DNA of 64,000 nucleotides from Paragonimus skrjabini miyazakii (taxonomy: Eukaryota; Platyhelminthes; Trematoda; Plagiorchiida; Troglotrematidae): the NCBI GenBank assembly GCA_014338405.1, contig JTDE01001972.1, forward strand, positions 1-64,000. Direction: 5' to 3'. The notes below the pieces were generated by a model. That model saw only the letters and a list, made by a program, of their open reading frames with translations. It made no database searches and was not told the DNA's origin. A program made the position numbers and the translations under genes. Position 1 is the first letter of the stretch. Each line of letters begins with the position of its first letter. This document shows, one piece after another, positions 1 to 12,961 of this stretch.

Positions 1-22
1 TATATATATATATATATATATA
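1..22. repeat. (TA)n microsatellite at window edge
   Basis: Eleven TA dinucleotides in a row open the window; the tract probably continues beyond its left edge. Other short simple repeats in the window are (TG)n near 9319-9330, (AC)n near 46483-46498, and mixed CA/TA tracts near 14360-14400 and 54380-54400. Confidence 0.95.
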
Positions 23-1594
23 CAGCCCAGACCGTGCGTAAGACCTGTCTACTAGAACGCATAATCCGAATCTTCTGACGAGTTAACATCTGTAACTGGT
101 TAAATCACCGTTGCCAATTTCATTTTTGGTATTCCGATGCAATGGTCATCCAGTGGTGCATGTTTATTGACAAATTCATTCCTGTTTTGAAAGGACAGTC
201 GTCAAATGCAAATTACTTAGTGACTGCTCGGAATGGTTTAGTCCACATCAAGTCCAGTTTGGCTTCAAGATCATAGCCTATGTTAGAAATGCTGAACTTA
301 TGTACGGAAAATCTGAATTTATTCAAACGCAGGCTTTGCTTCGCTGGATTCACAAAAGCCTCGGGTCTACGGAAGGCTGGATATTAACACAAAGTGCCCT
401 ACTTTGAGCTGTTAAAAATTGCAATTTTGTAGAGCTTGGTTCACAAAAATTCATTATCTAAGCACTGTAGTTGCCGTGGCTTGAACTCACGGATACACTA
501 CTCACTCAAGAGTATGAACACCTCATATGTATAAGTTTTTTCTCAAATAATAGTGGCTCACCTGAGAAGTGGGTTTGGGTCTTATTCAGGAGTTGTTTTC
601 AAAATTTACAATTTACTCTTAGACTGGTCACACAAGAGTCTACTTGTCAAATTTCATGGGCATACTGCTCATGTACTGTAAGATTTTAGAAGTACTTTAA
701 GCAAATTTTCCTGATTCAGCATGGGTTGATCGGCTAAATGCTCATCACTTGCAATCACACGTATGTTCATCTAAGATTTTACTGAAAAAAACTATATTGT
801 CTAAGGTAATTTGTATTGCCCAGAGTATAAGATGCATCGCTTAGTTACTAAGGGGTCTGGAGGAGAAAATTATCATTCGGTCATAGTTGGTTATAACATA
901 TGAATAACGAGATCAGAAGATTTCTTTTGAGAGTTGATAATACCGTTGCTTAGGTACTCATCAGGTCCGATGTATAATAGCAGCAAAACAAAACGAACAC
1001 TTAAAAAATTAAGGTCAGTAACTCAAGTCCACTTGTATCAATCTCGTAGAGATTTCAACTAACACGTTTGTGACGATACATTCACGTATGGAAGCATTTA
1101 TGAAATCAGTCATAGAACCTGTCTCCAATAAGTGCGTGGTGATTGAACAAACCTTATTGCGTTGAAGTACATAATATACTTATAATATAGGTATAAAACA
1201 TTGCAAAATTTGCAAAAGGCAGGTCAGTGTAACGCACGATATGATGGTTTCAAAGCCATCACAGATTTGAGATGGTTGTCTTAACTGTCTCCCTAATCGT
1301 ACTGTAGTGGTAGGGCAAAATTTGAAGTCGAACAAAAAGACAAATTGCTGTAGATTACATACGCGAGAGAAGGAAAGTTGCTTCTATGCACAGTGACGAG
1401 ATTGGTTCAGTCGAATTGTTAAGTTTGTTGCAAAAGAGAACGACTGTTTTTAGATATAGATACCGGTTGACTGACGTTTAGTCTTGTTTGAGTAATCAAG
1501 TCCAAGTTACACGTTGATTTTGCCGAAAGATGTTCCGGTGATCCCCTGTATTTATCGTGGATTAATTAATAGTTACAGGTGTGAAATTTCTAAG
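23..1594. other. Non-coding stretch, no gene seen
   Basis: All six frames are broken frequently. I find no recognisable protein motif, RNA gene or repeat relationship in this stretch. A 72-codon frame near 471 has no family resemblance and is of chance length for AT-rich DNA. Confidence 0.6.
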
Positions 1595-1700
1595 CATCCG
1601 GCATGGTTTTTATAGCTCGGCTGGTGGAGCATCTGTCCCATCTGAACATGCTTTCTCTGTTGCTGGTTCGAATCCGGTCAAATTCCGGATGTTGCGCAAT
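1595..1700 (+). mobile_element. tRNA-derived SINE, family B copy 1
   Basis: The segment has the two internal RNA polymerase III promoter boxes of a tRNA gene: an A-box (tagctcggctggtggagc, about 1613-1630) and a near-perfect B-box (ggttcgaatcc, about 1665-1675). The D-arm stem gctc/gagc and the T-arm stem pair, but the anticodon arm does not, so it is not a functional tRNA. Related copies lie at 14798 (+), 4780 (-), 41405 (-) and 48605 (-). They share the B-box and the bases just downstream of it, which points to a dispersed SINE and not to single decayed tRNA genes. Confidence 0.65.
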
Positions 1701-2397
1701 TGAGTCTCATCTACACTGGTGTTTATTAGTTACAAACCGCCTTCTTTGTGCTTTAAGCGAGATGATCATTGTTTTTCATAGAGCTCTCAAAAAATATTAC
1801 TTGCGACTCGGGCTGAAATTCAGATAGGGTTGAATATATTTAGGATGTAAATTTGACTTCAACCCATTTTCTAATTCAGTTATATGCTTAACAGTCTTGT
1901 AAATCAATATGTTTATGATATTATGTTGATCTGAAACGTTGCAGTAGAGTATCATATATGCAAAAATTGACTTACAAACCTGAAACTGGTGCCTCACTGT
2001 GAATTTACTAAAATGTTTGGCCTCAATTATTATCCAATACAAATCCGGAATATGTAAAGACGCTCTAAACAATTCACCTGCCATATTTGTTAGACTAGCC
2101 GCTATGCCCATTATAAACGCTACCGAAAATGCACCACATCACAGTACCTCCATAACAAATTGTGCACTGGCATATTTTGGCTTTACTGTGCTCCGGTTTC
2201 GTTTGCCAATTTATTTACTAAAATGGTAATCTATTACACTTCTCTGTCATGACCCACGTTTATCATATGGGCGATATTTTGCCCCATTGTGTGGTCTGGT
2301 TGCTTTCTACTAATTTGAACTATGTGGTAACTTTGCCTATAAACTTTTTAACCGACTGCTATCCTACAATTCACATAGGGCTCAGTAGATGCTTATT

Positions 2398-2545
2398 GTG
2401 TGGTCAGTGGAACAGTGGTCAACACAGTTGCTTCTTGGTCGGTTTTCTAGGCCTGGCTGTGGTAAAGATGTGCGCTGTTGCTGAGTTCTAAGGCAAAACT
2501 GAAGCACGGTGCTTCTTTTCGAAAGAGGCTGACCGAATGATCTTT
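2398..2545 (+). mobile_element. SINE-like repeat, family A copy 1
   Basis: This segment aligns along its length with 18848-19030. Shared blocks are the A-box-like cagtggtcaacacagttgc, the middle block ggctgtgg, and the tail block acggtgcttctttt followed by aaagg/aaagagg. The tRNA-like A-box start and the short length suggest a Pol III SINE. The matching B-box position is degenerate. More diverged copies lie near 30940 and 59835. Confidence 0.65.
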
Positions 2546-4779
2546 GATAATACAACAACATTTACCAGTTGTATGATTTTCGACATATACTACATACAGT
2601 TGGAAGTTGTTACGCTGGACAATAAACTTTTCTTGGAAAAGAAAATTTACTTGTGATTTTGATACAAATTTCTTCAGAGGATTCGATTGTTTACAACTCC
2701 CTTTCTGATATTTGTTGTTGAGCTACCTTATGCTGTTCGTACTGTTTCGGACTATCAAACGAATTCTGTTTAACAAATCTTGGAGGTAACCTTAATGATA
2801 AACTCCTACTCCAGTAGTTGTGAGATCGCTTCACATATGTGATAATTTCCTACACAAAAATGTAGGTATTAATTCTTTCAGGTAAGCTTCTCAACTTATG
2901 TCAGACCAATAAAGATTATTTTGCCTTATTTTGCTACTGACTATTGTTAGGTAACGTTCTACCAGAAAATTCACAGCACATTCTTCAAAACGTTAACCTT
3001 AGTCTGTCAGGTACGAGTTTTAGACACTTGAGCTTTTGGTTCATTTCACATCTCTGATCACTCTTACACTGATAAAACACACAGATGCCAGGAGTAAGAG
3101 TGTAAAATTGAAACAATTCTTCTGTGGAAGATGAACAAACCTCTCGCAAATTTATGACCATACATAGCTTATTTCATATTTTAAAATGGTATTTACATAT
3201 TTCGATTCACATTCACACGAGGGACAATAGTCCGCAGTTGATGTACTCAGTGAAGGCGATTGCATGATGTAACTGTCCTTGGAAACTTATTTATAGATTG
3301 ATATTTTATTTTCTAACATCCAGATGCCCGTCCCATTTATGGTTTCTATCGTTTGTTACAAAGAGGAGGTAATGCTTGAATCGACGAACTTTTTAAGGGT
3401 TGTCACGGGAAATAACCCTTCCAAGAATGCGAAATATCTTAACTTGTCAATCTAAGTGATCATAACCTATCAACAAATTACATAATATAGCGGATTAACG
3501 AATGTTTGTTTATTTTCTAACCTTAATGAGAGTGAGTAAATAATGAGGGAATTCGATACAGGAAACGGATTTGTCATAATTGACTATGTTGATTGCGTTT
3601 CGCCTGTGAGCGCACAATTATAGTTTAGTTTGACAGTTATTTACCTTTGCCTATAGACAATAATCTCAGTCATAGGAACCAAGATGTAATATTCAAACTG
3701 TACAATTTGGTTTTTATTAGTAAACCTTAATTTGAATTAATTGTCTTCAGTCTTAGAGTAGGTATTTATAAAAATTTTGAACAGACTATCTCAAAGCAGA
3801 CGTACTCTTAAGCTAGAAGTGTAATAGAGGAAAGGGGGGGGAATTATTTGTTTCATGTGAGTATGTTATTTTTCCAAAAGACGGTTGATAATGATATCAA
3901 ATGAAACCCCATAGTTTTCTACTCTGCACAATTCGGGCGAGTTTGTAATGTCCCGTTATGTTGCTTGATAGACAGGCAAAGGCATATATTTATTCATTGC
4001 ATCTACAGCATATGATTCAAACGTTTTTCTATAAAATACTCTGTACCGACGAGTCTAACTCTTCATTTGTCATCAAGTCCGAGGTTGGAAAGTTATCATC
4101 ATCGGTGATGCAGGTCACTGGATACACCTTATGGATACACCTTATGCGTCTGGATACAGTTTTGTGAGAAACACTGGACCCCCTTTATGCAATTCGATAT
4201 TACACAGAAGAGAGCTGTGGGGAGACTTTAACATTTCGAGTTACTCTCATCAATCACTAACGGATGGCCATCAGACTATTTTCATGGTGCACTAACAACA
4301 ATGGGTGATCAAACGAGCCAAACAAGTGAATCTTTTGGGCTCTGGCTAGGCTACCAAACCCACAACAGTGGAGTCGATGACGTTAAATTTTATGTACACA
4401 CAAGGCTGACCGATGCCGAATAAGTAACCTTGTTTGACTAGCCGATGGTGGATCAGGGCTACAGTTATGTTATAGCCTCTTGAAGAATTTGATTAAGTTA
4501 GGTAGGTAACCTGTTGTTACGATGAGATTGACAATCCATATAGCCGGGTTGACTGTAGTTTTTGCTCTCATCAGACAGTCAGTTGACACAGATAATCATT
4601 TCCGATTACGCTTATTCTAGCCAGAGTTTTAAAGATTAAATCTAGATGTGTGGTCGATTTATTTGTTGTTGTCAGTGCAGTTTACATCTAGATTGCCGGT
4701 TCCAAGTTAGCTGCCAATGGGATTGAATCGAAATGTAAAAATCTTTAGTTAACAATGGCGCAGATCTGGTACCTTAGAA
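2546..4779. other. Non-coding stretch with a small tandem repeat
   Basis: No coding region or known element is recognisable. The only structure seen is a short tandem duplication near 4119-4147, where ggatacacctta occurs twice in succession. A donor-like caggtaagc follows a T-rich run at about 2879, but no open exon adjoins it. Confidence 0.5.
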
Positions 4780-4900
4780 AAGATCAACTTTCAAAAATTC
4801 TGTTATTTGGCTGGATTCGAATCAGTGACAGATACAGTATACAATTAGACGGCAAGCGCTTTATAAGTCTAGTCACCAAGCCATAACAGGGGCACGGAAA
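4780..4900 (-). mobile_element. tRNA-derived SINE, family B copy 3 (reverse)
   Basis: Read on the minus strand, this segment carries the B-box gattcgaatccagcc (plus-strand positions about 4809-4823). The tail after it (agttgatcttttc) matches the copy at 41405 almost base for base (agttgattcttttc). The A-box region has decayed. The shared tail beyond the tRNA-like part is the main reason for calling a SINE. Confidence 0.6.
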
Positions 4901-5619
4901 TTCCCAATTCAGTGTTAGATATTACAAACCGGGTGTGATGGGTAAACGAGCCGATATGTTTAATTTCTAAACTTCCGGTGCAGTTTGATAACGTAGCTGT
5001 GAGAGCACCAACGGAGGTGAAGTGTGTCGGTTACAATATCTTCCTTTGTCAACAGACAAATTTCACAAGTAAGCAGCTAATTACATACAATCTTTCTCCC
5101 TTACATTAGTCCATCATTTTATTGTTGTCTTGCTAGTAAATCACTAGGGTTATTGGGGAACTATTCAATCACAGCGAGGAAATCAATTAATTGTTCTTTT
5201 ATTCTGTTATCAACACTATATGTGAAACTACTCAATTTTGATCTTTTATCGATCATTAACGGGGTAGTTTTGTGCGGTTGATCGCACTGAAAAAATCTTT
5301 GGCACAGAGTTATGTTACTTACTGGACTAGCTGAACTAGTTAGGTACCGAATTCAACATAATAGATTCATTGACATTTGCAGTGATTTTCTTTGTTAAAC
5401 AGAATCCAAACTACTGACCCTGTAACCAGTAAATTCTGGCGAAAACCTCATAAAGGAGAAATTGCTGGAAGCAACATAACTCAGATAGCCAAACAGATAA
5501 GACAGCCAGCAAGACGGAAACACAAAGCAGAACCGTACATACTATTTGCAATTGCGTAAATACCTATTGGTATACAATAAAAATCGGTTTTAACGGGAGC
5601 ACTATCATTTAAAAACTAG

Positions 5620-7445
5620 ATGTCTGAAATTAGAGTCGATTTGGCTACCACACACTGTTGTGTTGGAATCTATTAAAACGGTATATTCAAAGAGATTTCA
5701 AACTTACAAAGTAATATCTTCACATTTAACCATGTGACATTTACACCAAACGAGATTTTAGTTGGGGCACCGACCCAAGAACAAACCCCAATCAATCCAG
5801 CCAATACGAACTAGGATGTTAAACGTTGGAATGGACGGCGTCTAAATGAGTCATAGCTCCTAAGAAGATCTCCAAAAAGTGGCCATTCACGTCGATTGAA
5901 GAGTAACAACAAATCCGAGTAGTGATTGATGGTAATGGAAAGGCAGAAAATTATTTTTAAGAAATCATTATGTCAGTTCTATTCTCAGAGTTACCAAGAA
6001 CAGCCCAAGAAGCACTGGACACGGTAGACAATCAATGCTGTTATCTACGTTTCGGCCTACTTTACTAATGACCAGCAGACAATAGGAAATATGACAGATT
6101 GGATATTTTACTTATTATCAATAAGCCGATCGTTGCAGTGATTACGCACACTCTGGAGACAGAAATAAAACAGGACGTACATATATTAGTGTATGATTTG
6201 AGTGGGGGAAATTTTGATGTTTTTGTTATAAAGTTTGAAGGGAATGAGTGCGGAGTTTTAGCAACCGGTGGAAACATAACTTGGCGATCGTGACTTTGAC
6301 TAGTGTTTACTGGGCCATATTGTTGAGCAGTTCGATCATGTGCATAGTGTGGACTGTTTACGAAGATCCGCACGCTATTCATTGTCTATGTACACAATGC
6401 GAACAGACAAAAATTGTGTTGACAAATGTAGAGGTTGTTATGATAAAGCTGGAATAGTTTTTCACTCATATCGATTCGGAAATAGAGGTCACGTGTACGG
6501 AGTCTGTCCAACTCAATGTTGACTCATTTATCCAAACGTTGGACTCCGTCACTACAGTCATAGCAGATGCTCATCTAGAGAGGTCTCAGCTAGATGGGAT
6601 AATCCTGCTTGATAGATAAACGCAAAGTCCAGTAATACGCATCTTAATCCAGAATTCTTTCGAAAGGAAGATAACAAATGAGACACTCAATCCAGACAAG
6701 GCTGTGGAATTTAGAGCCACTAAGTTAGCTGCCACTGTTGATAGTACAGCGTCCAAACAGTGACCATTCAAGCAGTGATTTAGTCTTCCTGGATGTGATT
6801 TCGTAGTCATTGGGTATAAGACTTCGGAATGGTAGTTTTCAAATGAGTAATGCTAAGATTCTAACCAGTGAGGAACTGAAGTCGAAAAATATGATAGAGA
6901 GTCAGAATGTAACCAAATTCAGGGTTTATCAAGGCGAGTGTTCGCTTGCCATCAGCAATCATTTTTGGGGTCACTATACACTTGCGTGGAGTTTGACGTG
7001 TGCTTGCTGGACAGGTTCTGGTCACCTTCTCGTTTGATGTAAATGAAAATGGTATCCTGGTTTTGCCAGCCAAGGAAGACGGGACCGACAACATTGAATG
7101 TGAAAATATGTTTCAGTCAAGGCATTTTCACAGGAGAAAAGTTGAAAGAAATGGAAAACGTCAGGGTGCACTGCCAAGCCAAGAATGCAGCTAGAGGGCA
7201 AACTTTGTTTGTTGTGAATGAATTGGAGGGATATATGACGATGATTCTGAAAACAGCAAATGGCTATCACGTAGGTGTCACCAATTAATTACGGGCTGTT
7301 TACAGAGCCGATATCACTTACCCTAAGACAGTCCGTCAATGCAATTTGGCAATCGACGAATCGACTACAAACCGATTAAGCAATCCTATCCTTTGCTCTC
7401 ACAAACCAATTTGTCCAGTCTTTCCAAATTCTATGGCCACAAATT
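5620..7445 (+). pseudogene. HSP70: Intronless HSP70 (cytosolic type) pseudogene
   Basis: Chaining the three forward frames gives the HSP70 chaperone in order over nearly its full length. It starts at an ATG with MSEIRVDLATTHCCVGIY, matching the N-terminal nucleotide-binding start MxxxVGIDLGTTYSCVGVF. Next come TPNEILVGAPTQEQ and WPFTSIEE (5740-5910), then AVIYVSAYFTNDQQ (about 6035). The phosphate-2 signature reads VYDLSGGNFDVFVI (6189-6230). A degraded signature 3 (ERSQLDGIILLDR, about 6576) is followed by LNPDKAVEF. Then come RVYQGE (about 6920), the substrate-binding sheet VTFSFDVNENGIL (about 7021-7060), and the helical lid NELEGYMTMIL (about 7220). In-frame stops (the first about 17 codons in) and several frameshifts exclude function. 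There is no signal peptide before the ATPase domain, so the source was the cytosolic form, not BiP or the mitochondrial one. No intron interrupts it. It may be a processed retrocopy or a decayed intronless gene; I see no clear poly(A) tract or target-site duplication. Confidence 0.9.
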
Positions 7446-7829
7446 AATCCTAACTACTCGAGCCACACAAACATCTGACCCTGACTGTGTGATGTTACAT
7501 CTAGTCAACGTTCAGTACAGGTCTAACTAACTATGTGAAGTCTAACAGTTGTTTTTAATGTCACTCGCTAACGGTCACTTCTTGAATTTTGTGATTTGTC
7601 TCGTGACACGTTTTAATCAAACTTCTGTGAAAGTGTCTTATCGACGACAATTGATTGTGGACTATTTCTAAGTTTTCGGTAGACGGTTGGTTGAAAAAGC
7701 GCGATTAAGATGCACTGTAAGAGGTTTGGTAGCGCAGCTTTTCAAGGCGATAGAGGATATCAATCCTGGACAAGGTAATTTATGAGTTAGTCGGTTATCT
7801 GATTTGTTAATAACTTGTCACGGAAGTTT
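7446..7829. other. Spacer with tRNA-like remnant
   Basis: Between the HSP70 copy and the next retroelement there is no coding signal. Around 7725-7780, ggtagcgcagcttttcaaggcg resembles a tRNA A-box, and a poor B-box (atatcaatcctgg) follows at tRNA spacing. This could be a worn SINE, but it is not alignable with confidence to either SINE family. Confidence 0.35.
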
Positions 7830-8760
7830 GGGGTAATCAATTTAGATTTTTATTCGTGTATTCGAAAGTCGCTCGTGATTTGCAGTTATGCGCAATCACA
7901 AACTGTTCACCCAGAGTGTTGGTCACCTCTGCATCTGTGTTGTAAAACCCACCTGAGGTTTGCAGTTGTGAAATGTCAACTTTTCTTACTGTGTACGTTG
8001 CAACCTCGCTGTGGAAAAGCTTGAGATTCACCTTCAGCTTTTGAACAAGACCATAATGAGGACAAAATTGATCCTCTCCGATAGAAGCCATGGTATGATG
8101 GCACTACTTGATATACTCAACAAACTCAAATTCAGTTTATTCCAGTTGGTACCTGTTTCAGGCTGAATGTTTAGATGTAATCAGGTGTTTTGTTCGATTT
8201 CTTTGGGGTCCAGGCTTTTTACTAGGCCGGGGATACTTTATTGGAACATAGTTGTTAACGGCATTGGAGATTTCTTGAACGATGAACCGCCATTGATCAT
8301 CAAGGCTTAATGTAGTGATGGAGCCAGATCGTTCAACCTTGCTGAGTTGTGTCTTTACCTTGCGAAATTTGCCTTGCGATAGGTTTTTGGGCCCGTATTT
8401 TGGCGAATATATTGTTTAATTCGTTGTAGATAGCTTAATTCAATCATTCCATGGTCCATACAACCAAGTGAAGGTGTGATATTTGGATAACCTACAATGC
8501 CAACCTCGTCGATAAGAATTTTATCAGGACAAGACAGTGATTGGTCCACCCAACAACTACTATGGCTCTGGACATGCTGGAATACGCCAGCTTCCATTGC
8601 TGCCTCGAGGAAATCCCAAACGGACGAAGACGGTGCAGTATTGACCAAGTCGTTTATAAACTCTAGATCCGGGTGATTATAATCTCCCGTTATTAGTGTG
8701 TGAGTATTCTAAGCAGATCGGTACGCCGTAGTGTAAAAACAGTGTCAGGAGACAGTTTCA
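7830..8760 (-). mobile_element. CR1/jockey-like LINE fragment: endonuclease + linker
   Basis: Minus-strand translation shows the C-terminal half of an apurinic-type endonuclease. LITGDYNHPDLEF (about 8690-8650) matches the family's GDFN-P-idW motif and is followed by FLEAAMEAGVFQHVQSHS. The segment TPSLGCMDHGMIEL (about 8490-8440) matches the family's PLG-SDH motif containing the catalytic His. Further down, VDISQLQTSGGFYNTDAE and FVIAHNC resemble the linker before the reverse transcriptase. Stops and frameshifts are present. The reverse-transcriptase half does not follow; sequence homology ends near 7830. LINE copies normally lose the 5' end, so loss of the 3' half needs a deletion or rearrangement. 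The region upstream on the minus strand (8760-9400) may hold the eroded endonuclease N-terminus. Confidence 0.7.
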
Positions 8761-11700
8761 CTATCTACATCAAGCATGTTAGTTGAATCAATTCGAGGAG
8801 ATTCGTCGACTGAGAATGGTTGAGTCAATGTTGTATAGTGCGTCTTGTGGGCACCTCCGGGATTTTTGAGCTGCAGGACTAGATTTGGCATCTGCCTGAT
8901 GATTAGTTGGCCAATCTCACAAGCAGCTGCATTGAGTTTTGTAATAGTACATAGCTGCTTTCACTCAGATCTGACTTTTCTTGGTCTGTCGTAATGGTAC
9001 GTGATTCCAGTAGGCAATTGTAAGTGGTCTACAGACCACGCTAAATAACTCCGTTCTATAATCTCTTCTGTTAGGAAAGTCATTCTCAGTAGTGAGGGCG
9101 TACTTACTCAGGTTAATTACGCCCGGCATAACAAACGAGTTACGCCAGTGGCTTTTAGAGCAAAAAGATCAATGAGTGATGTGAGAAATCTCCACTGGTC
9201 TAGATCATACACTGCTTGAGTAACGACATCAGAGCCTTCTGAAGTAGGCACATCTTGCATAATAATGCTTCTATGTCCACGTATATCACATCCCTGGACC
9301 TTAGGCAACAACCGCAGATGTGTGTGTGTGTTTGTCTTTGTCAGGGGGTCCTTTAACTTAATTATCATGCCTGTTATGGCTGACTTGTTGCAACGTCATT
9401 AGCTTCTCAAAGTCAGTCACGATACGAAGAGTAACCTGCAGCGCACGCGGCATGAAAGCGTATGCAAGATCACGGCTGCTTCATGGTCTCTTAATTCGCT
9501 CTGGGAAGATCTCCGGAAAACCCAGCTATTAAGTAGATCTCAAAAACTTCCTTTCTGTTGTGCGCCTTTCAATCTGTTAGTGTTGCTGAACTATTTTCAG
9601 ACAGATTGAACACAAGTACTGATGGACACACAACCATAGTCGAGTTTAATGATATAATCCTGGGCTTATTATCACCCATATCTGCGGTATCTGCTTTACA
9701 ATATCCGTCAAGCTGAATGGACTAGGGTTTTCTTCGCCTCTTTTTCTTTTTCCAAAAAGGTGGTTCAGATGCAGAAAAAACTGTTATGGGTTTACGTTTG
9801 AGAGTAAATCGTTGGCTTCCGCGTACAATACTTGTTACTAGGGTTAATTACTCGGTCGCAGGATTTTTTATATCCGTTAAGAAGAATAATGCCACTGTTG
9901 AAAAATGCTTGAAACTCACCTTCGGTTGCCACTAAAAGCTTCGTTATGGTTGACGATACACAGTGTTGTGCATGTCATTACGCGGGCTGAACAAAGAGGA
10001 GGTGAACCGTAGTTGTGGATCTAGAACGTTGTGGAATATCGTGACTAACATTTAATTAAAGGAGATGCACCATCAGTACTACTCATATGACTCCGCCAGT
10101 ACTTAGCTTTAAATAAATCTTTTACGTCCCATTCTCAAATTTGGGCGAACAATTTTTGGTGGGTCTCTGAAGGAAAATGAGGGGGACTGTGAGTCGTTTG
10201 TTGTTATGTGTATAAACATTCTTTTAGTGAGCGCAGAGCGAGGTCAACGGGGAGGTAATTGAAACTTTGGCTTCGGAAACAGTTAGCTAGCGGTTCAATC
10301 ATTGATTTGATTCCACCCTCTCTGATCGCTGGAAAAATTATTGTACGTGGAGGTGATACTGAGATAATTGCTATTCTGTAATGATCTGGTGATCCTCAGT
10401 CTGCTTGTACTAGTCACAAGTACGATGGACTCTGCACGGTTTCTGATCGTGAGTAGTCCCATCATTCCATTTGGAATGAAACATTTATGAGCAATAAATG
10501 ACGAATCAACTTTACACAACCCCTGTTTGTGACCAATTTTTATATTCCTTATTTGTCAAGCGGGGCCATTTTTGCAGTTAAAATTGTGATTTAAAATACA
10601 AAATGAAATACCACAAATAAGAGAGAAACCTTTGTAATTTTGAATAGCTTTTGTTGACCAACGATCGTGTGACTTCTCTCAGGATTCCGGCCGTAACCAT
10701 GCACTTTCACCTATCTTTTCTGACTGCACACTTGTATATGTGTCTTCCAACAAGACAGTATGAATTCAGTGCCATTTCCTTTACCCGCACTATTAGTTTT
10801 ACACTGCAGATACCTACCTCTTCATAGCAATGCATCTGTAATTCCAATCTTCAAGGCCGTTTCACTTTTACCCCTTCTACTGTTGTTTAACATACTCGAG
10901 GGTTCTATACACGTTTTGTTTGGCGCACTTTTGAGTGCTTTCACATGGACTGAAGTCCACCCCCTGTTTTCCCCTTCTCCTCTTGGTTGCCGCTGTTGGT
11001 TCCAGACTAATCTAGATCTGTTGCATAACATGCATCTTCGATTGTGAATAGTATAGCACAACTCGTACGCGCAAAAACTAAAGTACAGTTCTCAACACCA
11101 GAATAACCACGGACCAGAAGCGACTGTTGGGAACGTGTGTATGCATTTTACGTGATGTTTCACCAGATAGAATGTCGTTGCACTACTGTCAAGAATATAA
11201 ATAGACGGAAGCCGTGCAAAATAGTGTTTACGTTCATTGTTCCATATTTCCACATACCATGTCGTGCAATGAACAACTTCCCAGGTCGAGCGTCTTTTGC
11301 GGCCATAACGACATCTTGTTGTATTTTCAAACATTCTTGAATATATAGTCCATTCATGCATTCATACAGTTCGATGCCTGCTGGGACCATAGTTCGATAA
11401 ATTTCAGGAAAACATTCTAAATTGATAATGAACGAGGGTCAGGCGAATGCCCACTTGCCCACACGAAGTTATAGTGGAAAACCAGAAAAATCACTGTAAC
11501 GAACTTGTCAACCCAAATTAAAAGATTGTCCTCTCGAAGCAGCTGGTCGGAATCGCTATTTCCACTTCTTCAGATAACCTTTAAACAACCCTCGGACATG
11601 CTTATGATAGAGGAATCGAACATATTTTGGCTCACACTTCACGGGCCTCGTTGTGTGATAGACTCCAACTCAACAGTTGATCCATATATGATAACATCCG

Positions 11701-12961
11701 TCCACTTGCTGTTTTACATAGGTTTTTGACTGAGTTTCGATGACCACACAAAAACTTGTAATTCGTTAGATAGGGGGTCACACTTTTCATTATGCAAGAC
11801 TCATATTAGGCCTTGTTTTGTAGCACAATCATTCTGGTTGAACTTGGAAAGTGACAAATTTGTTCAGACGTTTTCGATGTGAAGGTGCAAGGGCATAACG
11901 TTTTCTTTTCACATTCACATTTAACACTGTAAATGCGTCAACAATCACTGCTGATCGCCAAAGATTGTGTGTTTTACTGCAGTAAATCACCTCCTTCTTA
12001 AGACCATACCGATACCACCGTCCTGCACCAAGTCAATTCAGGTTAATTTTTCGACATCCACTGAGACACTTAAAATTCACTGGGGACCGCGTTAAAATGA
12101 GCGGCATATACTCATGAGAGAGAGAAAGGGGTTGACCTCCTGATATTTTGATGATTATGTTAATGACACCCGTTCATTACCCTTTGTAAATTTCTTACCG
12201 AAACACCCAGCGCAAGTGCATATTTGTTGTCAAAGAAATTGTTATATTGGATGCCAGCTGGCAGATTGCTTCTGTTCCGTTTAGGCACGACTGATGGTTG
12301 CCATAATCTACTGATATTCATCCATAAAGACAGATCTTTCAAGAAATACTGACAACAACTTTGACTACAGAAACCGTTTATTCATCTACCCAAGGTCTGA
12401 CTTCTGCCTGCAAACCATTTTCAAATTCACTCGGCGTTGGACCTGTTGTCATGACAACATTGACAACAATATCGTTTAACTGACTGTCTGACAAAAGTCA
12501 CGGTGACCACTTTTCTGTCCTACATTGTCGATCTACTAAGGCGTGTACCTCCTCAGATGACACCTACTCACAGTATATTTTTCTTATACCGCTGACATCA
12601 TGTGTTCCGCGATTTGGGGTCGCTATAGTGTACCCGTATAGACGGAGTTATAATTATCTCGCTGTCAGTTTTGCAAACTTCCGGCATCTTCAAGAAGCGT
12701 AAACAGTTTTCAGAAAAACTCTTGTGATAAAAGGTAATGATATCGGATTAAATAGGCATTCTATAACTCAGTACATTATCTGTAAAGTAAGGCATAGTGT
12801 GTATTATCAATCAGTAAATGAACAATACAGCGTCACTATAACTGTGTCTGCAGAAATCCGGATGACATTAATTCTAGCAAAAAAAGTTTCTAACAACTTG
12901 TTAATTTATTCAGACAGACGTTTTTTTTTTGATTCTGAAATATGTTTCGCTTCTTCCGCAG
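8761..12961. other. Non-coding stretch with dispersed repeat core
   Basis: No gene is supported. A (TG)n run sits near 9319-9330. At about 11268-11325 (minus sense) there is a copy of a short repeat core (ccgcaaaagacgctcgacct) also found at 13.9 and 24.0 kb. Overlapping chance frames near 10760-11060 and 11090-11390 have no family resemblance. A short minus-strand interval 9920-9986 has exon-like borders (acceptor ctcctctttgttcag, donor gaag/gtgagt) and one open frame, but intervals of this size are expected by chance. Confidence 0.5.

Noticed and set aside
1595..1700. Functional tRNA gene
   Set aside because: A- and B-boxes are present but the anticodon stem and acceptor stem do not pair, and the sequence belongs to a dispersed family with a shared tail.
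5620..7445. Functional HSP70, BiP or mitochondrial HSP70
   Set aside because: Stops and frameshifts occur throughout. There is no signal or transit peptide before the ATPase domain and no readable C-terminal retention motif.
9920..9986. Short exon-like intervals with good splice sites (also 17081-17137, 25099-25133, 40795-40834)
   Set aside because: Each has an acceptor, a gtaagt/gtgagt donor and an open frame, but for intervals under about 70 bases a dozen or more such cases are expected by chance in this window.
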